A DNA stretch of 64,000 nucleotides from Adiantum capillus-veneris (GCA_014529385.2 CM043967.1:3870001-3934000); one strand, 5' to 3'. Shown: positions 21,676-37,758, counted from the first letter of the stretch. A program made the numbers and translations. Notes: generated from the letters alone by a model not told the origin.

Positions 21676-24600
21676 TGTTTTAATTATAATAAATACACAC
21701 CAATGAACAAGAAGTTCAAAAAGACGACTGGCTAAAGATGTCTAGGCAAAGATAAGTACATAAACGACTCAGTCTTTGATTCATAACTATACAGCATAAT
21801 AAGAATGAAGTATCATTCCAAATGAGTTTGTACAAACATATCAGAACTATCCTAATTGGATCATGAAGTGTTTTCAAAGTCGAACTGCAGCAAGCTAAAC
21901 CTTTTTAAGCCAAGATAGAATTCTCACCTGCATCCATGTAGTCAAGACAACAGATATGTTAGACTTGGCTACGTATGGCAGGCTTCAAAGAACCTATCAG
22001 TTGTTATCCATGTCAAACTTAAAAATTATTAGAGTAGCTATTGTCCTATACAAAGTAATCCTACTAGAATTGCTTCATATGTTATAAAAGTTCTTCTTTA
22101 TAATAACCTTTTACTGCGAGAGGAAGTCAACTACTCCATATCATCCTATGTAATTCTTTAGTTTAAACATTGTATGGAAAAAAAGCCCAGGTTTAGGTCA
22201 GCAAGCAAGAACCTTAGTTAAACGAGTAATCTTTTAATTTTGCAATAGGCTTGCTTACCTATCAACACCCATTTAAGTACCATAAAGAGATTTTCTTTGG
22301 TATCAAAATATCAACTGGATTAATCTGCCCAGGAAGTATCATCCAGAGTCATAAAAAATGGAGCTCATTTCCACAAAAAAAAAGCTTTCAAGTCATCCTT
22401 TAATCAGTGCCACAATGATCCATCAATAAGGTATAGCAACAAAAGTTTTTAGATAAATTTTTACTCAAGCTTTAGTGAGCAGGCCCGAAGTATAATTATC
22501 CACATTTAAGCCATAGTTGGCTAGAAAAATTCCAACCAGATGTATTGAAAAAAAGGACCAGATTTAAGCCAATAATCTAAGTATCAAGCTGAAGGTCAGT
22601 GTTTTGTTAATGCAAGTAGCCTCCCCCATACCATACCATACACAGGTAGTAGAGCAAAAAAAGGCCAGATCAGTATTCACCAGATCAGTAATAAGGCCAG
22701 ATCAAAATTTAAGCCAATTCTATTTTAAGAATAAAAACCAGATTATGTATAAAGCCAAACCATACTCGTAGTAAATAGCAGCAAGCTGCATGTCAGATTT
22801 TTTGCATGTCAAGGCTAGCATGACAAAGTCTAGCAAGGTCAATAAAGAGAAAAAGATCTTGCTAAAAACATCCCAAAGCAGTATAAGCCAGAGCCAAGGA
22901 TGTACTAGTTGGAACCAAAGCCAGAACCAGTCAACTCCAACCATACCCAAATACAACTAGTTCATGAGAGTAAGATCTAGCCCAAAGACTAGGTCATAAT
23001 TTTGGTAGCTATAGTACAAGAAGGATCAGGACTAAGCCAGAAATCCAAGACCCAAAAAGCCAGCTAGTAATCAGTAAGCAGGCTGTAGGTAAATCAACGC
23101 AGCCAAGCACCCCCATCTCAGTAGAGAGATTAAGCCAAATACCAATGGATAGTCATGATATTTATAAGCCAAAAGTATGTATCATAACCAGATAGACACC
23201 TGCAATCTTCCAACTCAGATTTCGGCAACATAACCAGCAATGCCACAGGTTTTGAACACCATACTCACCACCCATAAGTATTGAGTTAATGCAAAAACAT
23301 CAATGTTTCATAAGTTTCCAGGATAAGCCACTACTTCAGAGATTGCATAGAGTAATTTCTTAAGTAAAGTGAGCAGGACCGAAGCCCCAAAAAAATCATT
23401 TCATTTTTAAGTCAGCAACATTTCAAAAAGCTTCCTATATTGTGTCCAAGCGTCAGTTTAACCGCTGTACAAGCTTAGATTAGTAAACAACATTCCTTAA
23501 AAAAGCCTCTTAACACAAAATAGGGCCAAATTTTATGCCGTAGAGCGTCAAATTTAGAATAAGTATGTACATATAATTGATGGTAGTACCCCCAAGATCT
23601 GGCTGTAGTAAGACACCAGATACCCAAGACTCAAAAAAGACAACGAGTAATCGACAACAGGTTGTAGCTAAAACAAAGCTTAACAATCAACTCCACCTCA
23701 TATAGAGATTAAGCCAGATATCCATGATGGTTTTATTTGTATGTATTATTACCAAATTTAGAACCTGTAATTTCCAAACTCAGCTTTTAGCAGTAAAATC
23801 ACTTCATGTGAACAAACCTTGTAAGCCAAAGTCATTTCTCAAGAAAACCTCAAGTAATTCTCTGAAGGAGTATGAATCAACTCATGACATTCCAAAATAT
23901 AAACCAGTGTTCAGCATCTAACCCACCTCAGTAGAAGTGATAAGCCAGAAAATAATTATGGTATCATTTGTGACATGTATGAATTATAACCAAAACTTGC
24001 AAATGTACCATTTGAGTGAGTTACCCCTTATCCTCTTATATCAAAATATCAACCGTTCAAAATCAACCATCTTTTATAAATTAACAGTAAAAGGTCCTGT
24101 CAAACCTAGAGTAGTGGTAAAAATCCAATGTGGTAAAAATGCACAGTACACACTAAAGATGGTGAATAGAAAACCTTTGAAGTAGAAGCCATCTAACAAT
24201 CACTATAGTAGCAGCGGAAATGTGTTACTGCAGAGCCAAGCATCAACCTTTCTTGCATATTCTTATCGACACCAAGAAAGTCTACACCAAGACCAAGTCT
24301 AAGTGAAGGGAAAAGACCATCACCTTATATGGTAGAGGAGGCAGGGAAGATCTCCAAAAGTACTCAACTGTGGAGGTGTCATAGCAGCCAAGCATCGATT
24401 TTTCTCAATCTGCATGTAGGGGGTTTAACAGCTACGCATCATTCCAAGTGAGGCAGGCAAAGAATCCGTGCCAAGAAACCCTATCATCAAGCGCAGTTAA
24501 CACTGCGAGATTGTGACGCGCTATGAGCGCCACGACAGAGTGCTTTATTAGGTGAATCGATCAAATCTAAAGCCTCCACACTCGCCAAGGTAAGAGGCCA

Positions 24601-24983
24601 AAAAAGGGAAACTAAGTGAACTTGGTAAGAGCTAAGTTTGGGGGTGATACCCATAAGGTAACCACTGAGCCCATGTTCCAAAAATAATGGTTTATACTAA
24701 CCCAAGCAAACCAAGAAAGCAGTTTTGTGAAATTCATTTAGCCATGCTAATCAAGATAGCCTAGTAGGTCAACAACGAGGAGTTAAGTATCAATTAATTG
24801 ATTTCATACTCAAGGAGGAGATCCTTATGCTAAGAGTACGCTGCTTGTAATCGAGCAACAAAGGCTTAGTCAAACCGCTAGAAGAGTGTTGGGTAAAGTG
24901 TTATCAACATACATAGTTAGGGTAGTAGTACCAATAGGTAAAGATAGTGTAACTAGAAATAGCTAGCCTGGTCCGATGCAACA
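21676..24983. repeat. 3.3-kb direct repeat, copy 1
   Basis: Starts TGTTTTAATTATAATAAATA and ends CCGATGCAACA, followed by ACCTAG and (GT)n. Copy 2 is at 25611-28918. Both have the same length between these marks and align along their whole length with scattered substitutions and small indels; for example copy 2 has about 50 extra bases near 28606. No frame over about 90 codons and no gag/pol motif is present. AAGCCA/AAGCCAGA recurs every 50-150 bases. TGTT...AACA ends would suit LTRs of a large non-autonomous element, but no flanking target duplication was found. Confidence 0.75.
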
Positions 24984-25610
24984 ACCTAGTGTGTGTGTGT
25001 GTGTGTGTGTGTACCCGCCCTATCCCAGGCGCCATACACAATGGGTTTTGGCAGTAGGCCCATTGTGTATGGGCCTACTACCTCATCAAAGAGATTAGTT
25101 TAACAAAGTCTTTAGCCGAGAAGTGCCAAGTTGGAGTGTCCTTGAAGAGGGAAGAAATGTTTGCAATAATACAATATCAGATAGCGTCTTCAAGGAAGAC
25201 ATTACTTTTGTAGGAGTTTTAAGGCTTTGTCAGCTAGTTTTGAAAAAAGTATGGTTGTTTTTTAGTAGTCTTTAGATGATAAATGCCAAGATTTTTCCTC
25301 CAGATCCTAGAAAAGTCTTCATATGTGTAATAGGTAGCATGTTCTTGTAATCATCAAAATACAATTTTCTTACGCATGGGTGAGTAGAATTGGATTAACC
25401 TACTACTTAAAACCGACTGAGCCAAAAGACTACAATAGTTGTGAGTAGGAATCCAGTCTATACTCAAGGAGAGACCACCTAACACCTATCAACCAATCAA
25501 GGAATTACAGACAGTGGGTCACTCAAAGCCTAAGACAAGAAGTATCCAAAGCCAGCGTCCTGGTCCACCCAGTCGCCTGGGAGGGACTCGTGTTTAGGGG
25601 TATGCATAGC
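24984..25610. other. Spacer between the 3.3-kb repeats
   Basis: 627 bases: ACCTAG(GT)n (to 25012), a hairpin region (25032-25079), then unique sequence without ORFs, ending CCTGGGAGGGACTCG and TATGCATAGC before copy 2. A TGGTATCAGAGC-type primer site was not seen. Confidence 0.5.
25032..25079. other. Two mutually exclusive perfect hairpins
   Basis: CCATACACAATGGG (25032-25045) pairs with 25059-25072, loop 13. AGTAGGCCCAT (25053-25063) pairs with ATGGGCCTACT (25069-25079), loop 5. The second stem uses bases of the first stem's 3' arm, so the folds compete. Confidence 0.6.
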
Positions 25611-28600
25611 TGTTTTAATTATAATAAATACACACCGATGAGCAAGAAGTTTAAAAAGACGGTTGGCTAAAGATGTCTAGGCAAAGATAGGTACAGAACA
25701 ACTCAGTATTTGATTCATAATTGTACAGCATAATAAGAACGAAGTGTCATTCCAAATGAGTTTGTACAAAGGTATCAAAACTATCCCAGTTTGATCATCA
25801 AGTGTTTTCAAAGTTGAACTGCAGCAAGCTAAACCTTTTTAAGCCAAGATAGAATTCTCACCTGCATCCATATAGTCAAGACAATAGATACGTTAGAATT
25901 GGCTACGCATGGCAGGCTTCAAACAACCTATCAGTTGTTATCCATGTCAAACTTAAAAATTATTAGACTAGCTATTGTCCTATACAAAGTAATCCTACCA
26001 TAATTGCTTCATATGTTATAAAAGTTCTTTTTTATAATAACCTTTTACTGCAAGAGGAAGTCGACTACTCCATATTATCCTATGTAATTCTTTTGTTTAA
26101 ACATTGTATGAAAAAAGAACCCAGGTTTAGGTCAGCCAGCAAGAACCTTAGTTAAACGAGTTATCTTTTAATTTTGCAATAGGCCTACTTACCTATCAGC
26201 ACCCATTTAAGTACCATAAAGAGATTTTCTTTGGTATCAAAATATCAGCTCGATTAATATTCCCAGGAAGTATCAGCCAGAGTCATAAGAAATGGAGCTC
26301 ATTTCCAAAAAAAAAAAGCTTTCAAGTCATCCTTTAATTAGTGCCACAATGATCCATCAATAAGGTATAACAACAAAAGATTTTAGATAGATTTTTACTC
26401 AAGCTTTAGTGAGAAGGCCCGAAGTATAATTATCCACATTTAAGCCATAGTTGGCCAGAAAAGTAGTGAAAAAAAGGACCAGATTTAAGCCAACAATCTA
26501 AGTATCAAGCTGGAGGTCAGTGTTTTGTTAATGCAAGTAGCCTCCCCCATACCGTACCATACACAAATAGTAGAGCAAAAAAAGGTAAGATCAGTATTCA
26601 CCAGATCAGTAATAAGGCCAGATAAGAATTTAACCCAATTCTCTTTGAAGAATAAAAACCAGATTATGTATAAAGCCAAACCAGAAAAAAACCAAACCAT
26701 ACTCCTAGTAAATAGCAGCAAGCTGCATATCAAGGTCAGCATGAGAAAGTCCAGCAAGGTCAGTAAAGAGAAAAAGATCTTGCTAAAAACAACCTAGAGC
26801 AGTATAAGCCAGATCCAAGGATGTACTAGTCCGGACCAAAGCTAGATCCAGCCAACTCCAACCATACCCAAATTTAGCTAGTTCATGAGAGTAAGATCTA
26901 ACCCAGAGACTAGGTCATAATTGTGGTAGCTGTAGTAGAAGAAGGATCAGGACTAAGCCAGAAATCCAAGACCCAAAAAGCCAGCTAGTAATCACTAAGC
27001 AGGCTGTAGGTGAATCAAAGCAGCCAAGCACCTCCATCTCAGTAGAGAGATTAATCCAAATACCAATAGATAGTCATGGTATTTATCAACCAAAAGTATG
27101 TATCGTAACCAGATACACACCTGCAATCTTCCAAACTCAGATTTCGGCAACATAACCAGCAATGCCACAGGTTTTCAATACCATACTCACCATAATTATC
27201 GAGTTAATGCAAAAACATCAATGTTTCATAAGTTTCCAGGATAAGCCACTACTTCAGAGATTGTATAGAGTAATTTCTTACGTAAAGTGAGCAGGACTAA
27301 AGCCCCAAAAAAACCAGTTTATTTTCAAGTCAGCAGCATTTCAAAAAGCTTCCTATATTGTGTCCAAGCGTCAGTTTAACCACGTACAAGCTTTGATTAG
27401 TAAACCCTTAAAAAAGCCTCTCTACACAAAATAGGGCCAGATTTTATGCCAATTTTCAGTAGAGCATCAAATTTAGAATAAGTATGTACGTATAATTTAT
27501 GGCAGTACCCCCAAGATCTGGTTGTAGTAAAAAACCAGATACCCAAGACTCAAAAAAGACAACGAGTAATCAACAACAGGTTGTAGGTAAAACAAAGCTT
27601 AACAATCAACTCCACCGCAATATAGAGATTAAGCCAGATATCCATCATGGTTTTATTTGTATGTATTTCACCAAATTTAGAACCTGTAATTTCCAAACTC
27701 ATCTTTCAGTAGTAAATCACTTCATGTGGTTTTGTACAACAAACCTTGTAAGCCAAAGTCATTTCTCAAGAAAACCCCAAGTAATTCTTTGAAGGAATAT
27801 GAATCAACTCATGACATTCCAAAATGTAAACCAGTGTTTAGCATCTAACCCACCTCAGTAGAAGTAATAAGCCAGAAAATAATTATGGTATCATTTGTGA
27901 CATGTATGTATTATAACCAGAACTTGAAAATTTACCATTTGAGTGAGTTACCCCTTATCCTCTTATATCAAAATATCAAGGTCTTGTCAAACCTAGATTA
28001 GTGGTAAAAATCCAATGTGGTAAAAATGCACAATACACACTAAAGATGGTGAATAGAAAACCTTTGAAGTAGAAGCCATCTAACAATCAACACGGTAGCA
28101 ACAAAAATGTGTTTTTGCAGAGCCAAGCATCAACCTTTCTTGCATATTCTTCTCTACACCAAGAAAGTCTACACCAAGACCAAGTCTAAGTGAAGGGAAG
28201 AGCCCCTCACCTTATATGGTAGAGGAGGCAGGGAAGATCTCCAAAAGTACTCAATTGTGGAGGTGCCGCAGCAGCCAAGCATCGATTTGTCTCAATATGC
28301 GAGTAGGAGGTTTAACAGCTACACACCATTCCAAGTGAGGCAGGCAAAGAATCCATGCCAAGCAACCCTATCATCAAGCGCAGTTTATAGAGCGAGATCG
28401 TGAGGCGCTATGAACGCCGCGACAAAGTGCTTTATTAGGTGAATCGATCAAATATGAAGCCTCCCCACACGCCAAGGTAAGAGGCCAAAAAAAGGGAAAC
28501 TAAGTGAACTTGGTAAGAGCTAAGTTAGGGGGTGATACCCATAAGGTAACCAGTGAGACCATGTTCCAAAAATAATGGTTTAGACTACCCAAGCAAACCA

Positions 28601-28918
28601 AGAAAGCAGTGTAGGTACGGTTAGATCCACAAGGGGTTGCACCACCTAGTTAGTTTTTTGTGTGAAATTCATTCAGCCATGCTAATCAAGATAGCCTAGT
28701 AGGTCAGCAACGAGGAATTAAGTATCAATTGATTGATTTCATACTCAAGGAGGAGGTCCTTATGCTAAGAGTATGCTGCTTGTAATCGAGCAGCAAAGGC
28801 TTACTCAAACTGTCAGAAGAGTGTTGGGTAAAGTGTTACCAACATACATAGTTAGTGTAGTAGTACCAATAGGTAAAGATAGTGTAATTAGAAATAGCTA
28901 GCCTGGTCCGATACAACA
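25611..28918. repeat. 3.3-kb direct repeat, copy 2
   Basis: Collinear with 21676-24983; begins TGTTTTAATTATAATAAATA and ends CCGATACAACA, again followed by ACCTAG and a long (GT)n. See copy 1. Confidence 0.75.
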
Positions 28919-28924
28919 ACCTAG

Positions 28925-30199
<1,275 letters not shown>

Positions 30200-31650
30200 A
30201 TTGCATAAAGCATATGGCAATCGCTTATAAAATGAAGAAAAGCGTGTTCCTTAATTCACATGCTACAAATACAACAAGTGATAAAACCACAAGGCATACC
30301 CTTCAATGATTTGCATAAGCAAAAACACATGAGAAACTTGCTAGGCTTGACACAAAAATATGAAGTGTCCCTTTTATCATCGTGGAATGTTGCAGGAAGT
30401 TAACTCTCAAATTCAAGCCCCGACGACTAAAGGTCGACTTGAAACAACTTAGAAGGCCAAGTCTTAGCCTTGATATCATCCAGCAAGGAAGCTCCATGGC
30501 TCAGCCAACCCTGACCAAAAACTGTTGAGATGCCATAACTTGGATGAGGAAATCCCTCTCCAAAAGACCAAAAGCCACTCCTTATTGCAAATACAGAATC
30601 TGTAGACTACGGGCTTTCCAAACAGTCAACAACCAAATATCATTCACTACTACACAATTAGGTACAAAAGAAAGAACCCCAAAAGAGACTTTCATTTCAT
30701 GATACTTCACAACTAGAATCACGACACCTGCAAAAATCCAGAGTTTGAATAACTATACATTTAGCAGCTTGAAATATGCCGAATACATCATGCAAGCACA
30801 TCCAAGCACAAATCCCCTGCTACAATGCAATGGAGAGGGAGAACGTGCCCAAGATGACATTGTACTCTCTAAAGCGACCCTCAAACTTTTCAATTCTTAG
30901 TGTCTGCTTCGCTTTGCACTGGAGCTCGACACTTGGTCTCTCCCCAAGAGCATACCGGCCACCACACATGCTGCGGCTACTGCATGGTAGTCCCCATTCT
31001 TGGCATCCCTCAATAACCAGTAAGCACTGAGACTCGAGAGAGCATTCGGTGCTACACACCATATGTCCCTTACACTGCAAAATCAACAATCAAATGGGCA
31101 TCCCCGACATCAATCATAGGAAATTTCAAAAGAACCAGCAAAAAAAAAGAGCAAGTATAGGCCCTAATCTGAGAGGATCCCCTCCACAAATAGCAAGAGA
31201 GTGTGAATGTCTTTTCCCAAGGCACATGAAAACTTGCAAGAGCAGCATATCCTCACCCTCAACTTTCGACAAACGTTGGCACCGCATTGCCCTTAGATCT
31301 GGACAACAACAACCAAGAGGTTCTTTCTCAGCATCAATGGACAAATCACAAAAAAAGCAGCAAAGCAAAAGACGAACAAGATTCAGATATTGATATGAGG
31401 GGATTCCCTTTAAAACCCAGCAAGAGAGCATTGATGTCTTAGCCCCAAGGACAAAGAGCGAAACAGGGAAAGCAATAAAAATACCTCCTAAATGAAGGGT
31501 TACATTTGAGATAAGCTTGTCTTTCTTGGATGCCACCTTCAAAACAGACCATTGGCTGCGTATTGAAATGATTACAACATCTAGACGATTGTTTGGACAA
31601 ACATTTTGAGCTTTAGAGTCTACATACATACAAGTCCTTTGTAGAAATTG
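30200..31650 (-). pseudogene. Possible degraded LINE or other coding relic
   Basis: The minus strand has several open stretches, the longest 31629-31126 (167 codons), and a shorter one with FSRRGLNLRVNF (30497-30303). A Cys-rich EHAF-type stretch near 30250 and FPVS / GDPL-like pieces recall the RVT and zf-RVT regions of plant LINEs, but no catalytic Y/F-A-D-D box could be placed. The call is weak; a frame-aware comparison with LINE RTs is needed before it is relied on. Confidence 0.22.
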
Positions 31651-31789
31651 GATACACCAACAGAGAGCACGTGGTCACAGAATTGTCATGAGCACGTAAC
31701 TCCTGCCCTTTCCTTAGGACATGATGAGGTAGCTAAATTCTTTTTTATTAGCAATCAGTAGCTACTTCTGCCTATAAAAGATTTTGTTC

Positions 31790-32340
31790 ACTTGTGCCAA
31801 TCTCACCAGATTCCTGCAAAATGCAAAAGCAACAAAAGAAGGTGATGTAAAAGCTCAGCTATTTCTACCTACAGAAGATTTTTAACACTTGTGAAAAACT
31901 TTCAAGGAGTGGCTTGCATGCTAGTCTCACCAGATTCCTACAAAACGCAAAACCAGATTCCTACAAAATGCAAAACCAACAAAACAGAGTGATGTAAAAG
32001 CTCAAGTATTTCTGCCTATAGAAGATTTTGTACACTAATTGTGGAAAACTTTCAAGGATTGGCTTATGTGCCAATCTAAACTGATTCATGCAAAATTCAA
32101 AATCAACAAAACAGGTCTGATGTAAAAGCTCAGCCATCATATAGTTAAAACAGTCTCATTTTGCATCTTCAATAGATATACAGAGTAAGAACGTGCTTTT
32201 TGCAAAACCAACAAAACAACGTGATGTACAAGCTCAGCTAACAAATAGGCAAAACTACATCATTTTGCATCTTCAATAAATATACGAGTAAAAACGTGTT
32301 ATTGACCAGAGAGACTACAACCAACCACTGCATGTTGTAT
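31790..32340. repeat. Degenerate tandem repeats of ~105-150 bp
   Basis: TGATGTAAAAGCTCA (or TGATGTACAAGCTCA) recurs at 31843, 31990, 32118 and 32222, with GCAAAA.C.AAAACCAACAAAA segments before it and GAAGATTTT..ACACT after it in the first copies. Confidence 0.6.
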
Positions 32341-32479
32341 CAACAACAAAAAAATTGAATGGGCATTTGGATTTTTCAATGCAACTCTTAGCGCATTGTT
32401 CAAAAATCTAACAGATCGTATCAACAAAGTCCCTTCAAAATTACATGGACTCCATTTAAGTAATGGAATCTATTCGAGT

Positions 32480-34908
32480 GCCAAATTCCATCAAAATATT
32501 GAAAGATGCATCTCCTCACAAACTCATAAGTCGGACGATGTCCTCCTTGGTTTTGCAAGATTCCAAATATCATAAACCTTGTTCCATTCTACATTCTCAA
32601 TGCTAGGTCCAAGCAATAAAACATGCATTAATGCGTCAAGCGTTTCCACATTCAAGAACTCCCGAGCATGCAACTTGCTGAGATTTTGCTTTGAGAAACC
32701 TCTTTCACATGATAGATGACATAGGAAGAACTAGCATAACCTGCCACAACTTTGTTAGGTGCACATACATCTACATCCAATTCTTATTAGAACAAAAAAC
32801 ACGCCATGCATCTCACATATATATCCCCTCCCAGCCATAATACAAAGTATCTGTGAGCGATAGCAACTCCGCCTTGCAATTGTCAATGTGACCAAAACTT
32901 CCAAACTTCTCAAGCAATTTCTCAAGCCATTCTGAGAACTTTTTCTCTCTTGCTTTTATCTCCTCCGCAATTTTTGTTCTGCGAGGATAGTAATGCAGGC
33001 TAAAAAGTCTAGAAGCATTGAAGAAATTAACATCTGGAAATCGATCATTTACAGATTCTATCACTTTCAAGACAAACCTCTTTGTAAGATTTATGTAGCT
33101 TTGAACTTCACCCCCTTCCTTATCCAATGACAACCCATTTGCATAATTGCATGGAATTTTAGCATACAATAGCTAATGGGAAATCTCCTTGCGATCATCA
33201 GTAACATACACAAAAACACGGTCCTTTGTGGCATCCATAAAATCCTTCAAGAAGTGAGTGCCTTTTCCAAACTCTTGCTCAATAAATTTTCGTTTCAAAG
33301 AAGCAATGGTTACCTCTATTTCATCACTTATTGAAGGAACATTCACATTTTCCTTCTGGAAATGAGTATTCGATGTATTAAGTTCCCTCAACACATCTAC
33401 CAGCATGTACATACAAAAGAGGACTTTGTAAACGCAAAGTTTCTCATACCAGCTCTTTGCATTGTCTTTCCAAAAGTTGAGAATTGCAGACATGAGTTGT
33501 GTCAACCTCTCCATCACATTACCTCATGCTAGCCATCAAACTTCATGAATACTTAGAACTTCCAAGACTTGCAAGTGCATCTCTTTCAACAAACTTTGGA
33601 AACCTGTGTGCCTTACACTAGATGCAGAAATCCATGAATAGACTTTGTTAGCAATTTTATCAATATAGGGTAAACAAGGAAAGCATTTAACTGCATCAAG
33701 TACAACAAGAGCCTCTCTATAAGCGATACAATGATCACTCATGAAATGTGGCATCTCTCTCTTCATTTTTGCAACCAATCCATCGTGGCAACCAAGCATT
33801 GAGTTGTCTCCATCTGTTGCTATTCCAACCAATTGCTGCTTGTTAAGTCCAACATCTTTAATCATTTTCATGATTACATCAAACTTTGTCTGAGCACACC
33901 CATCAGGTACTGTGAGCAGCTTTGCAAATGCAATTTTAGCTAAGAAGCAGCTTGTACCTTTTGGTGCTAGAAAGGAGAAATATATGATTAGATGCTTCTC
34001 TAAAGACCTATCTGTAGTCTCATCTACCATCAATGCATAATAGGGACTCTGCAACAATTTTTTCTTTTGCAAATCATCCAAATACTCTGATATGCAAAAG
34101 ATGAAATCCTTAGCAGTCATCATATTAGTGTATGAGGAGTAGTCATGTTGAATGGGCATTTCTTCTACATTCAAAGAATATGCTAAACCACACAAACCCT
34201 CATACTTACGGATAGCCAAGTCCTCTTTTGCATTGAAGTATGCAAGCTTCATGACGGTAATGACCATGTGCCTATTTTTGCTTATGATTTCCTTTGCAAG
34301 AGCCTTCATCCATTTTCCACCTTCACTATAGTGCTTTGCTGCAGCCCAAACATGCTCCTTGGACTTATGATGTTTTTTGATGGCACTCTTCATGATTGTT
34401 TTACAACCATTTCCTTTGCCCCAAGGTCCCTTCACTTTATACTTTGTACACCAAGCACATTTCATACACTCCTTCTCATTATGAATGACCTGGAAAACAA
34501 AGGGATGTGTATTTACCCATTCTTGACAAAACTTCCTTATGGTTACCTTTTTAGCCTTCATTGGTGTAATCACGTATGTAGTTGTAGAAACGCCATTTTG
34601 TCTCCATCAGCTGATTGACTTACACCTTCAGTCTCTTCTATAGCTTGGGCATTCAAACTCTCCATGCCAACTTCGAGGGTATCCTCTATCTCCATAGTGT
34701 CTTCCATCTCACTATTTGAGCCAAAGATATCTTTCAAAAACTCATTCATAGATTGCTTTGTAGCCCTGTTTATCTGATGCATGAGCTTTGTCAGCTGATG
34801 TTGAGTCTTTTGTCCCCTTTCAAAGAATTGAAGCAAATTATTTTGACTCATCTTCGATGGAACTTGTATGCTTTGCAAGCCAAAATTTTCAAGCACATAA
34901 GTTTCCAT
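32480..34908 (-). pseudogene. hAT-family transposase (zinc-finger, ZNF862-like type), decayed
   Basis: Segments on the minus strand: an N-terminal part (34908-34570), a 345-codon frame (34573-33536), then 33517-33173 and 33169-32813 in the same frame, and a C-terminal dimerisation region (about 32760-32520) in other frames. The main frame begins with a CMKCAWC ... HHKSKEH zinc finger and carries MVDETTD, ATDGDNSMLG and HCIAYREALV, the normal order of the hAT transposase core. Stops at 33536-33538, 33524-33526 and 33173-33175 interrupt one frame, and a one-base shift near 34570 separates the N-terminal part. Terminal inverted repeats and an 8-bp target duplication were not identified. Alternative: a domesticated relative, but the stops argue against it. 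Confidence 0.75.
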
Positions 34909-34989
34909 ATATCAAATCCTTATGAGATACTCTCAAGCCTCTCCTCTACTTTGATACACATATAAAATGCATGCAAAGACCCATCTCAT

Positions 34990-34994
<5 letters not shown>

Positions 34995-35069
<75 letters not shown>
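34995..35069. repeat. (CT)n microsatellite
   Basis: About 75 bases of uninterrupted CT between the hAT relic and repeat R1. Confidence 0.95.
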
Positions 35070-35071
<2 letters not shown>

Positions 35072-35139
35072 AACCTTACGATCTATGGTGATGCCCAACC
35101 TTACAATCAAGAGCAACACAAAGAAGTTAGAACTTGACA

Positions 35140-36490
<1,351 letters not shown>

Positions 36491-36744
36491 TATGGAATAT
36501 ACACATGGTCCCATATGCTTTGCAAAGGACAAAATTATCAAGCACATAAGTGCTACTTTTTTTGCAAGCACCAAACTTCCCCTTGCTGGCATTCATCCCC
36601 CTGTTGATGACGCATTCAAAGGTTCAGTTCCTAATCCTCGTGCATCCCACAACCTCAGAAAACCCATGATGGAACAACTCCCAAAGAGTCATTATAGATT
36701 GGGCAAAAATATCAACAACATTATACTAACAATTTCAAGAGATT

Positions 36745-37566
36745 GAGATAATAACCTTTTGCTCATCCAAGATGATAATAAACTATTCATTCCACCGTAC
36801 AACAATTTGCTCACAAAATTGTGCCATTGCAACATACAACAATATGCTCCATGAAGAAGAATCACCTGTTCATGGTTTAATAATAATGTGTTATTCCACC
36901 TGAGTTCAAGATTCTTTGCAATATAAATTATAAAGACTAATAAATTTGTTAACTGCCACCACAAAATTTGAATTTTAAAAGATAATTTGAGTACTAAAAT
37001 TTTAGTTCAAGAACTAAGTGCCAAAAAATATTACTTATAGTATTGAAAGCCAAATCTTGAGTGAGGAGTGAGACTCACCTCTAATGTAGAGGGGATATTG
37101 CTAATGAATATGTTGGAGTGAGTTGTTGCCTCTCATTTTGGCCGGAGCACCAAACTCTTCATTTCTTGCAACGTCACAAACACAACAAAACTTTAGCGAT
37201 TGTGTCCAATATCACACACAAGTCCACAAGAACTACCATAGGAACTAGCTAGGCCTCTGCTTGATCTCTTCACTTCCAAGATCTAATCATAATAGCCATA
37301 TAAGCTAGGATTCTAGGCTTACAGCTCATGAGCTACTGTAAAAAAAAAATTAGAATATGGAAAAAGCACAAAGACACGCACACAAGGAGAAAGTACTTGC
37401 AACTCGTGAGAGAGGTAGGAGTCGGATTCGCCAGAGATGGGCACCTGCAGCATGCGCATGAGATTATCACCAGCAAAAGGGACACAAGGTTTGAGGCTCC
37501 TTCACAACCCCACAATGGTCAAAGTCGCCACCCAGCTGTGTTAACATATTTTTTGTCTATTGTAGT
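36745..37566 (+). repeat. Repeat R, copy 2, left part (left arm of a long inverted repeat)
   Basis: Inverted counterpart of 44600-45510 (for example AATATGTTGGAGTGAG, TTTGGCCGGAGCACCAAA, GCCACCCAGCTG). It is interrupted at 37566 by the copia element and resumes at 43123; across the junction it matches the uninterrupted copy at 44600-44585. Confidence 0.75.
37562..37566. repeat. Copia target-site duplication (left), GTAGT
   Basis: Pairs with GTAGC at 43123-43127, one base different. The uninterrupted relative at about 44593 has TTGTAGC, so the left copy has probably mutated. Confidence 0.7.
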
Positions 37567-37758
37567 TGAAGGAGTACGAGCGGAAGTGCGATGCGAGAGA
37601 GAGTGTGAGAAGAAGAGCACGACGATATGGTGAACTCGCTCTACTGTAATGTGTAGAGCATAGTGAGTTCTTATTAGGTATTTACAAAAGAATATGTGTA
37701 CATACCTGGCGGCCCGCCCACTTACCTGGACGACCACATTGGGCTTTATACCCCAACA
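37567..37758 (-). repeat. Copia 3' LTR (192 bp)
   Basis: Plus-strand TGAAGGAGTACGAG to ACCCCAACA. Six substitutions and no indel against 42931-43122. Confidence 0.92.

Noticed and set aside
21676-28918. Confident call of a complete LTR retrotransposon
   Set aside because: No gag/pol, no primer-binding site and no matching target duplication; similarity also continues into ACCTAG(GT)n after both copies, which true LTR ends should not share.
30776-31393. Plus-strand frames at 30776-31030 and 31049-31393 as genes
   Set aside because: They oppose the weakly LINE-like minus-strand frames and have no motif of their own.
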